DNA from: Chiridota heheva
Lineage: Eukaryota > Echinodermata > Holothuroidea > Apodida > Chiridotidae
Reading direction: 5' to 3'
NCBI GenBank assembly: GCA_020152595.1
Contig: JAIGNY010004493.1
Span: forward strand, 165,001 to 229,000
DNA length: 64,000 bases
Part shown: one piece after another, positions 45,546-60,594 of the stretch
How the letters are laid out: each line of letters starts with the position of its first letter
Position numbering within the stretch: the stretch's first letter is position 1
Translations under genes and position numbers: made by a program
The notes under the pieces: model-generated
Databases searched by the model: none
What the model saw: the letters and a program-made list of their open reading frames with translations, nothing else
Told to the model about the DNA's origin: nothing

Positions 45546-46855
45546 TAACGTTATGTAATTAATTACGTAAGTAGCCTTCATTCGCCGTCTGCGAATTGTC
45601 TTGACAAACCGGAACTCACCCAAAACTTTGCTCTACGACCCTGAAAATGATAAGCTTCCAATGATTTTTGCTTCTTTGATACCCTGAAACTACCGTAGAT
45701 TTATTGAAACGTCATTGTATGGCGTGATAGTAACGTTACAACATTATCAAGCTCAGAAATTTGTTCTATTCTATCCTAACGCAAAAGTAAAAAATAAAAG
45801 GTTGAAAAGGATATTCAAATCTCATAAACACTTTCACCAACATCCATTAAACATTGCATAATTTTCAGTAATTGATGGAAATTGATACTTTCATGTTTTA
45901 CTCTATGAAATTGTTGCAAATATTTTGTATAAATCTAACGTTAGTGAAATATTATTAACGTAAGATGTAGGCAAAATGTAGCTTACGTTAACGTGGGCTG
46001 GGCCTCTTAGGTCTAATTATGTTACTTCTTCTATTTATCCCCCAACACTCCCCTAATAGTAAATAGGCCTAGGCCTACTTGTTTTGTTTTCGAACTTAAT
46101 TCACACTTTTTTAGGGTAGGCTAAGTAAGTTAGGCGTAACGTTAAGGATCTTTTTTTCTTAAGTTTAATCATAATTAACGTTAGCGCCAACGTTACATCT
46201 TAATTTTTCGAAGTATTATTGTGTGAAACGGAATAAGACACAATTTTGGGGGACGGTAAAACAGAGGACCTGTTGAGAGAAATACGAGATTATTTCAAAT
46301 TAAAAAATATTAATTATAATATAAGCGTTAATATTTGAAGAGCGTTTGGCAAATATTTTTACATTAGGCTAGCCCAATCATTCTAACGTTAGACCATTTT
46401 TCCCCACGATTTATTTTCCACTTTTTACGGTTTTTTTCTTTTTCTTTTTTGTTTTATAACGAACTGACCAGTAAGGGAGAATCCTGGACTTTCAGTGTAA
46501 TAACAAATATACCAAAATTTGAAGCTTCGTGTTTATTAACATCCATGGAGGTCGCCATTTAAACTATAATGATAACGTTAAGTCAATAGGGATTTTGAAT
46601 GAAAATGCGGGGGGTATTTAAAAAAAAAAGCGATATCAAATGAATATTCATTAGATTTGACTGCGGACTTTTCAATTACATCGTGGACTTCGCGATAAAA
46701 TAACAAAAGACTTCCGTTGACAGGTCGTTGACCTTTCCTCTCGACACATGATTCTGTGTTGGCTTGGCCATCGCTGATACCGTATACATGCATCGTAGGT
46801 TACATTACACAAATACTACCGTTCTCTCAGTAAAAATTCCATTAATATAACGTTA
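45546..46855. promoter_or_regulatory. Cluster of eight TAACGTTA palindromes
   Basis: Perfect TAACGTTA occurs at 45546, 45731, 45936, 46137, 46176, 46384, 46573 and 46848. Apart from the 39-base pair, intervals are 185-275 bases. The palindromes lie directly upstream of the start-codon exon candidate at 46868. I do not know a factor for this exact word. Confidence 0.5.
46469..46580 (-). pseudogene. Inverted, frameshifted copy of the 46868 exon
   Basis: Read on the minus strand, this begins with ATG and MATSMDVNKHEASNFG, closely matching MAASMDLNENEASNIG at 46868. A one-base loss then shifts the frame before the segment that matches SPGFSL. The two copies lie head to head with about 270 bases between them, and similarity extends a few bases past both ends of the coding part. 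It is a broken duplicate, or less likely a divergent gene with another reading. Confidence 0.65.
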
Positions 46856-46867
46856 TCACAAGTTAGA

Positions 46868-46979
46868 ATGGCAGCCTCCATGGATCTTAATGAAAACGAG
46901 GCTTCAAATATTGGTGTTTTTTCTTATTACACCAAAAGTCCAGGATTCTCCCTGACTGCTGACGATGTTAAAGGAAAAA
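46868..46979 (+). CDS. Candidate first exon of an unknown gene (37 codons)
   Basis: ATG at 46868 in good context opens MAASMDLNENEASNIGVF, then YYTKSPGFSLTADDVKG, with a GTAAGG donor after 46979 (phase 1). The peptide is acidic and polar, like an N-terminus. An inverted paralogous copy and the TAACGTTA cluster lie upstream. A possible downstream exon in the right phase is at 54272-54362. I do not recognise the family. Confidence 0.45.
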
Positions 46980-46984
46980 GTAAG

Positions 46985-47690
46985 GGAATGTTACCAATTA
47001 ATCATGCATGGTTTCCTTGTATGAAGTCTTAGCTTCAAGACAAGTTGATCAGGACGAAGTTCGGCATTGAAATTAACATCTTCCTAATGACGGACAGACG
47101 GAGCTAGCAAACTCTAGCAGATGTCAATTTGCCTGACGTATTTCATAGCAACGCCGTAGCAACAGTGTTCCAAATTTTACGGAAGCTTTGATAAAACTTG
47201 AAAAATAAATGATAAAATCCATGTTTTTCAAGCTAAAAAAGAGATGGTTGCCAGCTTTATAATTTTTCAGATTTTTAATATGTTGAGAAGTAAACAAAAT
47301 TCTACCACCCGATATGCAAATCAAAACTTTTGCAATGTTTTCTACGTCATCTTCATAGATTAATTAGACTACTTGCGTACATCCTTATCGTGCGTGCTTC
47401 CAGCTTGTTTGTCAGTCCGCAGAGCCCTGAAAAGAACTGTATTCTCTTAGGAACGTAAGCATAGCTTTTCGCGCTGTGCATATTTAATGAGCAGAAAACA
47501 TACCATATTAAAACTGCGATATCTTAACGACTATAACATCTAAAGATACAATTTAACTTGCAGATTGTTAATAAAGGATAGGTTTCTTGAAAAATAATAT
47601 CTGTTTGGTTAATAATAGGAAGCAAAAGGGTGAATTTACGGACGAAAAAAAAAGTCAACGAAAATGGGAAAATAAGGGCTTATGTTTCTA
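46985..47690. other. Presumed intron of the 46868 gene
   Basis: No repeat or exon was recognised before the (TA)n tract. Confidence 0.3.
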
Positions 47691-47692
47691 GA

Positions 47693-50420
<2,728 letters not shown>

Positions 50421-50421
50421 A

Positions 50422-50435
50422 TTTCCCGCGGGAAA
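50422..50435. promoter_or_regulatory. Perfect E2F-type palindrome
   Basis: TTTCCCGCGGGAAA contains the E2F core TTTCCCGC on both strands. It stands in AT-rich DNA with few other CpGs, which makes it more notable. A short ATG-led frame followed by GTACTG occurs 180 bases downstream at 50619 but is not convincing. Confidence 0.45.
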
Positions 50436-50439
50436 ACCT

Positions 50440-51610
50440 CAAACTTTTGACTTTCTTAATATCTAAATGTTTGTTGCCTGGGTCCCACACACGAAAAATG
50501 CTTAACAGTAACACTACGTTAGTCACTTAGTTGTATCCATAGACAGCTAGCTAACTATACAACTGTAGCTGATACTGATAGCTAGTTCTAAATAGCATTT
50601 GTTACACTGATTGTTATGGAGTCTGAGGTACTGTTAAATGGATAGGGTATAATTTATTTTGCATGACAGCACTGAATAGGTGGAGTGATTTCATCAGAAA
50701 TCAAGGTTATAGTGTCATAAAATGACTTGAAACTTCCAAGTTGTTGAAGGGAAGTAGGTTGGCCTAGTATTCAAGGACTGTATGAGGTCCAATGTTAACC
50801 TATACTTAGGTGAACAGAGTTAATTTAGCATTTGTGACTGAAGTTTAAATTCTTGCACTTCATCTTAAATTGAAGAAAATGTTATGGAATATATTTTGTG
50901 TTGGGAGTGGGCCTAGGCCTACAATGTTGGACAAAACTGCTGGAACACTTATTCTAGTGAGGTAGGGGATGGAGACACTGGCGGCGTCAATGAAATTATT
51001 AAAATGTCCTTATAAATCTAAAATATTAATTACAATTGAAAGAGTAGAGATTGAAGAAGCAACAGAAAAAAATTCCAACATTTCTGATTCATAAATCTGG
51101 AATAATTTACAATAGAAAAGTAGCTTCATGAAAAACATCATATACTTTCACAAAGTGTTTCAATGAGTTTTGTTTTGTCCAAGATTGAAGGTCCGAAAAA
51201 CAATCCCTAGTAGGCCTACCGTTTCATTCATCGTTGTAGGTTAGTAGAAAATGGCAGCGGTTGTTAGACTTAGGGCGTAGGACTAACTTAAAGTATAAGA
51301 GACAGCGAAAGTCACTTCAGGCAAAGGCTGGGCCACTGACATGTATTGACAAGAGAATATTTTACAAAGTGTTCGCAAACTTTGGTGAGACCAAATTATG
51401 TAGGATAATTTTAATTCAAAAGTTACGATGTAAAAGTTCGGATAAAATCCAATCAATCTTCTTTGCATTTGTCACTGTTTCATCGCTTGGAAAATAAATG
51501 CTTCTAGAAAAAATCCCCGAAACATGCCTCACATGTCAGCATGTTACTTCAAGTTCAAGTTCAACTTCAAGAAGCGTATGCCGGTAAATATTTGGTCGCG
51601 TAGTAAATAT
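50440..51610. other. No gene recognised
   Basis: Contains GGCCTAGGCCTAC near 50910 and the frame 51261-51497, which has no flanking splice signals or motifs. Confidence 0.3.
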
Positions 51611-51614
51611 AAAT

Positions 51615-51872
51615 ACGACGCGACGTAATTCCAATTACGACGCGACGTAATTCCAATTACGACGCGACGTAATTCCAATTACGACGCGACGTAATTCCAA
51701 TTACGACGCGACGTAATTCAATTACAACGCGACGTAATTCCAATTACGATGCGACGTAATTCCAATTACAACGCGACGTAATTCCAATTACGATGCGACG
51801 TAATTCCAATTACAAGCGACGTAATTCCAATTACGATGCGACGTAATTCCAATTACAACGCGATATAGTTCC
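51615..51872 (+). repeat. 22 bp tandem array, 11-12 copies
   Basis: ACGACGCGACGTAATTCCAA plus TT repeats from 51615. The first five units are almost identical; later ones alternate ACGATG and ACAACG starts, and two units are one or two bases short. CpG-rich in an AT-rich setting. Confidence 0.95.
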
Positions 51873-51889
51873 GAGATTTTGACCGGCAT

Positions 51890-53065
51890 ATGCTTCCATA
51901 AGTTTGCGAGTTCGGCCAGAAAAAGGCTAATAAGAATATTTTCGAGAGGTCGCATTTCACGGGACAGGAAGCTGGGAAGTTGCAAATTTCAAAATAGTAG
52001 AGAATAGATAGGTCTTGATTATCCATATCCAAACTTGACGAGATTTGCTTCAGAAGCAGTTTGATGGGGAACTATTTTACCATGGACCCATACCAAAATT
52101 TGAGTGATTTGGTGAGAGTGTACAACACCTCTTCACTCAGCTTTAAAAAAAGGGCCAAAACCTCTGGTGACCCCTATCAAAAGCGCCCTAATCTGAGAGA
52201 TATTAGATGGTATTTTTTGGAAAATATCACAAAATATCCCAAATCTATAACATTCTGGTACAAAAAGGACCCCAAATTTGACTCTTTTATCATAGGTTTC
52301 AATAGGGAGAAAAATTAGTTCCGTTCTACCTTAATCACCTCCCGTAGTCCTCTCGCAGCTGACCACAGACCCAAGTGTGTTACAAGGCGCGCGAGTGTTC
52401 ATTCTGTCATTGTTGAGTACTATGAGAACGTAAACAAATTACGTCATTGTTATAAAAGCGTCTACTTTGCTGTGACGTCATAAAAAGACACCCAGTTAGA
52501 GTCTGCCAGCTGCAGTTTAACCCTGCCATCTTGAACCGAAATGCATCCCACGTGACTGTTCGACGCATATTACGTCACACTGCCAAGTGATCAGTGTTCC
52601 GCGAAAAATAAAATGTCTACACCCAGGTAGCACGGAACTAATTATATGCCCCATTGAAGCCTGAGATGAAAAAGTCAAGTTTAGGGTCCTTTTTGTACCA
52701 GAATGTTGTAGATTTGGGATCTTTTGTGATGTTTTCAAAAAAGTACCATCTAATATCTCTCGGATGAGGGTACTTTCATTAGGCAGAAAGGGGGTCACCA
52801 GAGGTTTTGGCCCTTCTTTTTTTTTTGGCTGAAGTGAAGAGTTGTTATACACCTTCTTCAATTCACTCAAATTTGGGTATGGGTCCATGGTAAAATAGTT
52901 CCTCATGAAACTTTTACTGAAACAAATCTCGTCAAATTTGGATACACATAGTCAAGACCTATCCTTTCTCTACCATTCCTGAAATTTGCAACTTCCCAGC
53001 TTCTTGTTCCATGACATGGGACCTCTCAAAAATATTTGTATTAGCCTTTTCCCTGAGAATTCTCA
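51890..53065. repeat. Long inverted repeat, ~435 bp arms
   Basis: The left arm (51890-52331) and right arm (52626-53065) match as complements over AGCTGGGAAGTTGCAAATTTC, ACTATTTTACCATGGACCC, CAAAACCTCTGGTGACCCC and ATATTAGATGGTA blocks, all quoted in part. The loop of ~290 bp contains GTGACGTCATAAAAAGACAC. The end word TTAGTTCCGTTCTACC occurs at 52316 and again at 53093 in direct orientation. It could be a pair of opposed repeat copies or one large hairpin element. Confidence 0.8.
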
Positions 53066-53109
53066 TTTTATGATGGCAGAGTGATACCTTATTAGTTCCG
53101 TTCTACCCT

Positions 53110-54270
53110 CAACGTGAATTCCTTTCTAAGAAAATCCAGTCACGAGACCTAATTAAGGGGGCTCTGCAGACCGACTGTTCAGGGATTGTTTTTACGGGTT
53201 GTGTTTGTCATGTTGGCTGGTTTTGCCACGCAATTGGCCTGCGGCCTGAGGCTGTTGTCAAATGGTGGCCTAAAAAATTACTTAAGCAGCCGTATCCTAC
53301 ACCCTTCAAGATATTGTTTGATAGGGTCAGTTTGTATGGTTCTTAAACCAGTCACATTCAGTACGAAAATTCACAAACGAACATGGATTTTGCTTTTGTA
53401 CCATGAGTGCATATTTACAGTGTAACTAACAGATCAAAAAAGGTCAGATAGGCAAATGGGGCACTCACTTGTACATGGGGCGCTCATCGCTGGCCTATAT
53501 TTTTCCAACTGTCAAATAAAAACTGGTGAAAGCTCTTAGATAATGGTTATAAAATCCCTAAAAGTAAGGAATGCCTAGCCCCGAGGGGAGGGGGAGGGGG
53601 CACTTCATACTAAAAGTGGTAGGGGTGTGCAGCCCATCAACCGTAAACCATACCTGCAGTATCAAATTATACAATTTTAATACCCACAGTATGAAAGAAG
53701 TCACTTTTGATACCTGCAGTATTGATTATTAACAAAAATATTGTAAATATGGACCAGCAGTACGAAATTGACCAAGCAAAACAAAAATTGTTTTGTACCT
53801 GCACTACGCAAATGAAAGACAGAAAAAAAAAAAAACCATATGCACTATGAAAATGATGCAAAAAATGCACCTGCACTCTCAAAATGAGGCAAAAAGGGCA
53901 CCTGCTTGGGCGGCCCATATATATACCTCACATATGAAAGTGACCCCCGCCCCCTCCCTCCACCCACCCACAGAGACTTAAATGAAGATATCCCCTGGGT
54001 TAATCATTTTCAACTGAGAATTGTTAAAGGTACTTAAATAGGTAAAGATTTTATATTTTATAGAAAGAACTTTAAATTCTGAACTGAATATAGTCTTTAA
54101 ATTACGAAAGGAGCACCTGTAGTTTAAAGTTATGACTAATCAGTTTAGAGAATTTTTAATTAATGCAAAATTTGTTATGTATGGAAGAGAGGACAGCTCA
54201 AAATCTTTAATTCTTTGAAATTCTTTCCAAATTTCAGGCACTAAAAATCTGTTAACTTTTTATTCTGCTA
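53110..54270. other. No gene recognised
   Basis: GGGCACT and CACCTGCA words recur at 53455-53910 as in other non-coding repeats of the window. Frames at 53186-53425 and 53667-53918 lack motifs. Confidence 0.3.
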
Positions 54271-54271
54271 A

Positions 54272-54362
54272 ATGTTGATAGAGGTTATGATGGAAACTCA
54301 GAATCTCTGTCATATTCAACTGCTCCCATTCAAAGAACAATGGTGGAGAATTGAAAAACAGT
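54272..54362 (+). CDS. Possible internal exon following 46868-46979
   Basis: After GTTGATAG, a frame in the phase left by the 46868 exon reads VMMETQNLCHIQLLPF then KEQWWRIEK, and a strong GTAAGT donor follows. Downstream exons would lie beyond or within the next LINE. The acceptor is only moderate and the link spans 7.3 kb, so this is a suggestion. Confidence 0.25.
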
Positions 54363-54579
54363 AAGTTAACATAAGGAAATTAATACGTTTTCTCGTTGTG
54401 CTATCACAAAATTACACAATTTGCGTAATTTATCATAATAAGACTAAAATTAGAAATAGTTAATTTTAAACAAATTTCGATGAAATATTTTGCGATTTTC
54501 ATTGTTTATAGCACATTTTCTTCTAATTAAGCTCAAATTGTTGGTAAATGTTGATAGACCTTTAAGATGTGATCCTATT

Positions 54580-57500
54580 TGTTTGATGAAGGCTTAACGG
54601 CACCACGACAGTAAGGGTCAAATTGTGCATGAGAGCTTAGATCATTCCAGAGGTAGGAAGAAAAGAAAATAGGAGTCTGAGAGAAGTACGGGGACTAAAA
54701 GCCAGAAAGCTGGGATCAAGGGAGGAAGTGCAGGGGTGCGAAAAATGGCAAAAGTATGTAGAGGGGGTGGGAGAGGAGGACTAAATATGGTTGTAGAGGG
54801 AGGTACGTTGAACGAAGAAGATACATTTAACTGGAGGGTTTTTCTGGAAGAGCTCGGCTATGGAGTTATGAGGGGTGAGGGAAGCTCTGGGAAGGTTGTA
54901 CAGGAGGATGTGGTGGAGTGTGAGGGTGCAATGGCAATTGTTGCAGAGGGGTGGGGTAGCCAGTAAGGAGGTGTGAGTGAATGAGGTAGGTGTGTCCTAT
55001 TTTAAGGCGAGTAATGTGGACGTTGTCGATACCAGAGAGATTGTGGATGGTGGGTTTGGTCGGAAGGGTGGGCTGGATGCCGTGGAGTTTGTTGTCAATT
55101 TGGGAGTCCCATGTGGTTTGCCAGTGGTCACGAACAAGGGAAGCGATAAGTGGTTTGATGTCAGATAGGGTTTTGGGAAAGGGGGTAGGGGAAGGTTGAG
55201 GGTAAGCTTAGTGGCTGAATCTGCTTTGCCATTGCCAGGGATGTCAACATGGCTGGGTATCCAGAAGAAAAGAACACTTTCCTGCAATGGGGAGAGGGGG
55301 GGGGGGTGGCAAAAGGAGTTTGGGAGGTGGGACATGATGAAGAGCTTGGGGTGGGTTTCGGTTTTGTGACGAGTGGAGAGGCCCGGGTGGATAGAAGGGA
55401 GCGGTGGCCCAGGGAGGAAAAGTGGGCCAGTAGAAGGTGCCAAGAGTGGCGGGGTTGATGCCGAGATGGTGGAGGTCAGGTTTGATGCGTGAGCTGAAGG
55501 GAGGGGCAAAGGTTTTCGTTCTATCAAAGAGAATGGAGAAAATGGGGTACCTAATGAAGTTGCATACAGGGTTTTGGGTGTTGGTGAGGGCTTTAAAAGT
55601 GTAGGAAAGGCTAAGCTTTCTACATCTTAGCAGAAAGGGGGTTCGTTTGCTTCAACGTGCAGGCTGGCAATGGAGGGAGGTCCTGTAGGCACCCAGGCAA
55701 AGCCTGGGGGCCTAATTTTGGATGTTATTGATGTGGGCGAGGTAAGAGTTGTGAGGGGCACAGTAGACAATAGTGCCGTACTTAAGCTTGGCACGATTGG
55801 TAAGCCTGAAGATTTTGAGGAGAGCGTGGGGCTTCGCATCCCAAGTGGTGTTGGAGAGAAAGCGGAGAAAGTTGAGGGAGTTGTTGCATTTCTGTGTCAG
55901 GTTGGTGATGTGTTGCTTGTAGGAGAGCTTGGTGTCCAGGGTTAAACTCAGGAACTTAGTGTGGTCAACTTTAGAGATGCTATTGCCATTAACCACGATA
56001 TTCGGGTTGGGGTAGAGGTTGTTGAAATGACAGAAGTGCATGCAGACTGTCTTGTCTTTGGACAATTTAAAACCGCTATTGTTGCACTAATCTTGCAGCC
56101 GATTGAGGCTAACTTGGAGCCCATTTTCGAGAAGAGAAAAACTAGGGGAGGGGTAGAAGATGGTGAAATCGTCCACGTAGAGGGCACGTTTGATGTTGGG
56201 GCCAAGGTTGTCCGCGATGTTGTTAATGCTCAGGTTGAAGAGAGTAGGGGAGATGATGCTGCCTTGCGGGACGCCCTTTTCTTGGGGGTTGGGGCTGGAG
56301 AAGGTGTGGCCAATACAAACTTGGAACTGCCTGGATGAGAAGAAGTTTGAATAAAGATGGGGAAGTGGCCTCTGAGCCCTATGGTGTAAAGCTTGCGGGT
56401 AATGCCAAATTTCCAAATAATGTCGAAAGTTTTCTCGAGGTCAAAAAAGATTGCAATGAGGTGTTTTTTGTTTGCAAAGGACTTTTGGATAGCGGTGTTA
56501 AGCATCATTAACTGGTCCAGGGTATTGCGACGTTTCTGGAAGCCGCCTTGGTGAGGGAAGAAGATTCTGTTGGTCTCAACTTGAAGGAACCAGCTTAGTC
56601 TCTGGTTAATGTTCCTTTCCATAATTTTACAGAGACAGCAGATGAGTGCGATGAGGTTGTAGATGGAAGGGTCGGTAATGTCCTTCCCCGGTTTGGAAAA
56701 GGGGGTGATGATAGCTGTCCTCCAGATAGGGAGAAAGGAGTGTGAGGACCAAATGTGGTTAAGGATGGCGAGCAGGATAGCGGTGGCCATGTTGGGGAGG
56801 TGTTTCATGAACTGGTAATGGATGTTATCTGGGCACTTGAGGGTGCAGCCAGCGTCGTGGATGGCTTGCTTTAATTCAGATAGGGTGAGAGGGGTGTTGT
56901 AGCTTTTGGAGTTGTCAGAGGGAAAGGTAGTACTTCGGGTTTCATCGCGAGCTTTTTGGTTTTAAAAGCATTGGGGTAGTTTGCCGAGGACGAGATGCTG
57001 TTGAAAGAGGCGGCAAGGCGGTTAGCGATATCATTTTCCTGATGAAAAGATTACCATTCCAGAAGAGATGGGAGATAGGAAACTTGCCCATCCTGCCGTG
57101 AAAGCTGTTCACCATACTCCAAATCTTCTTAGTGGGGTGTTGGTGGTGAGAGAAGAGATGAAGTAGTTCCAAGTGTTGGTTTTGCTGTCCTTGCAAGTGC
57201 GCCTGGCGTTGGCACGGCTTATGCGAAAAAGGTTGAGGTTGTGAGTGGTCGGGTTAGTTTTTAAGTTCCTGAGAGCTCTTTTCCTGTTCTTGATGGTGGT
57301 TTTGCAGTCATCAGAGAACCAGGGGTTGGGGTGATTAGGGGGTTTGAAGGTTTTGGGAATTGAGCAGGTGGCGATGTTGATAAGGATGTTACTGAAGTTT
57401 GACATGGGATCATCACCCTCGAGGAGATTAGGGAAGAGGCGAGAGCTGCTGAGGGTTTCGAAAAGGGGCCAGTTGGCCTTTTAAGATTCTAATTGGGGGT

Positions 57501-58605
57501 GTGGTCTGTGGGGATTTGAAGGTTGGAGTGAATAAGGAGAGGGTACTGGTTACTACCACAGAGGTCAGCAGTAACCTTCTAGCTAAAATCAAGTATATGA
57601 TTGGGGGGAACAGATAGACAGGCCAATACAGATAAGGGAGCCTGTGGCATGGTGGAGGTAGGTCGGGGAGGCACTTAGCGTTGAGCAAGGAGAGGCTGTG
57701 CTCACGAAGAGTGTTTTCAATGAATTTGCCTCTGGGGGTGGTGGTATTGAAGCCCCACAGGGGTTTGTGGGTGTTGAAGTTACCAAGAAAGATGAAAGGA
57801 GAGGGGAGCTGAGAGATGAGGTTATTAAGGCTGGTTGGCTGAACATTGTCGTTAGGGGTAGGGGTGGGGGAGATAGATATTGCACAGAGGGAAGGCTTGT
57901 GGAGGGAGATAGAGACACAGATGGCCTGAAGGTCGGTGCTCACATGAATAGGGCTGTGTGGGATACCGTGTCTAACGAGAATGGAGACGCCCCATAGGCC
58001 CTGTCAGCGTTCTCTTGATGTTTATGGTAGGAAAGGAAATTATTGAGGGAATAATGGTCAGTAGTTTTCAAGAACAAAATTTGTAGGCAGAAGACGACCA
58101 GGTTGAAATTGGTGGCCAGAAAGTACATTTTTAGGCCTTAAGGCTTCTGATATTCCATTGTAAAATGTTGTGAGTGTTATTGTAATTGTTTCTGTTTATA
58201 CCATAAGGAGGCGGGGGTTGTTAGGAGGAAGGTCTGTTGTGTCTGGGTTGGCTTTTTGTGTTTATGGATTTGTCCCTGTTTCTTTAGAAGCGGTTGTTTT
58301 TTAAAGTTGGACGAGAAGTATGTTCAGTGGGCCTGGTAATCGAACAATCCGTGTTCTCTTTAGTGTCATACATGTGGGTTTGGATGGTGGGCTGTTTGTT
58401 AATTTGTTGTGTGCTAGTTTGTTGGCCAGGTTGGCTAAAGTTTGATGTTTGATGGCATTTGAGGTGTTGGGGGAGGGGACGGCGGGGGTCTTAGAAAAGA
58501 AAGTTGGCTGCGGCATTAGTTTTCCCATGGCCATACACCTCTGGCACTTATGACAAAGGAGAGGATTGGGAATGTAGGGGGCGACTGCGATTCTCAGATA
58601 TGTAA
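54580..58605 (-). mobile_element. Nearly full-length LINE with ORF1 zinc knuckle, endonuclease, RT and RNase H
   Basis: Read on the minus strand: an ORF1 end with a CHKCQR zinc-knuckle start (about 58555) and downstream linker; an APE-type endonuclease (58130-57430) with LGNFNTHKPLWG, where Asn replaces the usual Asp; reverse transcriptase (56810-55700) with FFDLEKTFDIIW, GVPQGSIISPTLF and ALYVDDFTIF; and RNase H (about 55270) with FFWIPSHVDIPGNGKAD. The 3' end matches the copy at 18931-21665. Frameshifts separate each block, so it cannot be autonomous. The domain set places it among APE-type LINEs with RNase H. Confidence 0.88.
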
Positions 58606-58609
58606 CTCC

Positions 58610-59815
58610 CTAAATGGAATATTATATCAATATTGGTTTTTCTTCAATTGTTTTTTAATAGTCCTCTATCTAGTGGCGGCGCTACCAGGAGGGGAATTCT
58701 CCCCCTCCCCACAAGACCGCTCCCCCCACTTTCTCCCCTCCCTAGAATTTTTGTAAGTGAAATATTTTGTCCGATTTATACAGGCTTTCGCCCTCATGAA
58801 AGTGCCCCTCTCTTCATCTGCCCCACCTCATCATACAAATGAAATGAAAATTCACAGGAATATAATTCCCTTAGAACTAATTCAGTTTTTATTAGTGAAA
58901 CTTCCACTCTTTTATACTTGTATATCATGATTTGTCTCTAATATCCCTCCCACAATGTGACTGTATGTACAATCCAATATCACACTTCATAGTCCTCTCA
59001 TGGCTCGATATAGCGTCTTCTTTTCTTTTTTACTTCTGTAAACTTGCGTTTTGCTGCCGGTTTAAGAAATGTATTGCCTTTGTGTATCGCATAAAAATGT
59101 TCCTTGACTGTAAAGATCAATTCAAGGAAACACGTGCCCCCACCCCCCACTTTTCCTAAAAATGGCAAAAGTGCCTCTTTTGAAAATGAAAATTGCCTCT
59201 CAGTTACTGTCAAAGGTGCAAGAACTGGTGGAATTTGCACACTATTTAAGAAAATATTACAAGTGCCCCTTTTAAATTGAAGTGCCCCTTTTACTTTGTT
59301 GTTGTGGGATTACTAATTATATCTACTTGGGGTCATATGTATGACTTGGGAAGTGCCCCCTTTTATGGGCCATACACAGCCTTATCTGTATATATTTGTA
59401 TTCTGTTAGTAATAGAAATGGTTGAAATAAAGTTGTACGAACAAACAAGTTTTTGAATGCTTCATACATCCCTGGCAAAGCCTTGTTTTGTGATAAGGCA
59501 GACAAACTAAGGTGGATGTGGCTGTCTGATATGCTTTTCCTTTTAATTCCCAAACAAATTGACTCCAACCTCTTCACCTGATAAAAGGTGGAAACACCCT
59601 TTCAGGAAAAATTTAGCAATGCCTTCTTTTTTTGTCTTTGAAGATCCGACAATGCGGGAGATGCAAAGAAAGGGCAAACACACATTTTTTTTAGGCCTAT
59701 TTATAATAACAATAATAATACAATTCTTAAATATTACAAAACCTCTGAAGGTGCTGAACAGGAATATAAAAAGAAAACTAACAGAAAGTAAAAGAAAAAG
59801 GAATATGAAATATTA
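58610..59815. other. MITE-like fragment and AT-rich DNA
   Basis: CTAGTGGCGGCGCTACCAGG at 58669-58688 resembles the AGTGGCG ends of the element at 44626, and AAGTGCCCCTTTT words recur at 59260-59295 and 59350. No exon is supported. Confidence 0.35.
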
Positions 59816-59816
59816 A

Positions 59817-60171
59817 GGAATATATAACATAAAGGAATATATAAGAAAAAGGAATATAACAAATACATAAGATAAAGGAATTTAAAAGATAAAGGAATAA
59901 TAATATATCTGATTATTCCGATCAAACAAAAGTGCATGCACAGACTGAATTAATTTCCATAAATTTGGGCCTAAAAATTGGTTGTTGTTAAAATGCATAT
60001 AATGTTATTCTCTGGGGTTCATGGTCACAACAATGTTGAATGAGAAAATATAACTGCATGTAGTATTCATTTGTTCTTTATCATTTCTAATTATCTCCTT
60101 TTAGGAATATGAATGGTAAAGAAATATAAAAGATAAAGAAATATAAAAGATAAAGGAATATAAAAGATAAA

Positions 60172-60175
<4 letters not shown>
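59817..60175 (+). repeat. AAAGGAATATAAAAGATA minisatellite, two blocks
   Basis: About five diverged units lie at 59817-59905 and four at 60113-60175; the second block runs straight into a (TA)n tract. Confidence 0.75.

Positions 60176-60254
<79 letters not shown>
60176..60254. repeat. (TA)n microsatellite, about 80 bp
   Basis: Pure TA dinucleotides. Confidence 0.95.
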
Positions 60255-60257
<3 letters not shown>

Positions 60258-60303
60258 GGTTATTCTATATATATATACTTAATATTTATAAATATATCAA
60301 AAT

Positions 60304-60343
60304 ATACAATACAATACAATACAATACAATACAATTTATTATA
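60304..60343 (+). repeat. (ATACA)n pentanucleotide repeat
   Basis: Seven or so ATACA units. Confidence 0.9.
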
Positions 60344-60594
60344 TCACAAACATTAATATAAAATTAAATATGATTGAGGTTCTTACAACAAACAATAATC
60401 AAAGAGAAAGAAACAAACGTCTTGCTTCCAGTTAAAGTGTGATAATGCAAAAATAAGTATTTAGAACTAGTTATTCTGATCATTTTGGGATAAAAAGTGC
60501 ATGCATAGACTTAATCAATTTCCATAAATGTGATCAAAATAATAGTTACCTAGTAAAGATTAAAATATAAAGATTTCACTGAGGGGGGGGGGGG

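Noticed and set aside
46476..46688. Separate minus-strand gene upstream of 46868
   Set aside because: The matching part is frameshifted relative to the + copy, so a broken inverted duplicate is simpler than an active divergent gene.
50619..50640. First exon next to the E2F site
   Set aside because: The ATG-led frame is very short and the GTACTG donor is poor.
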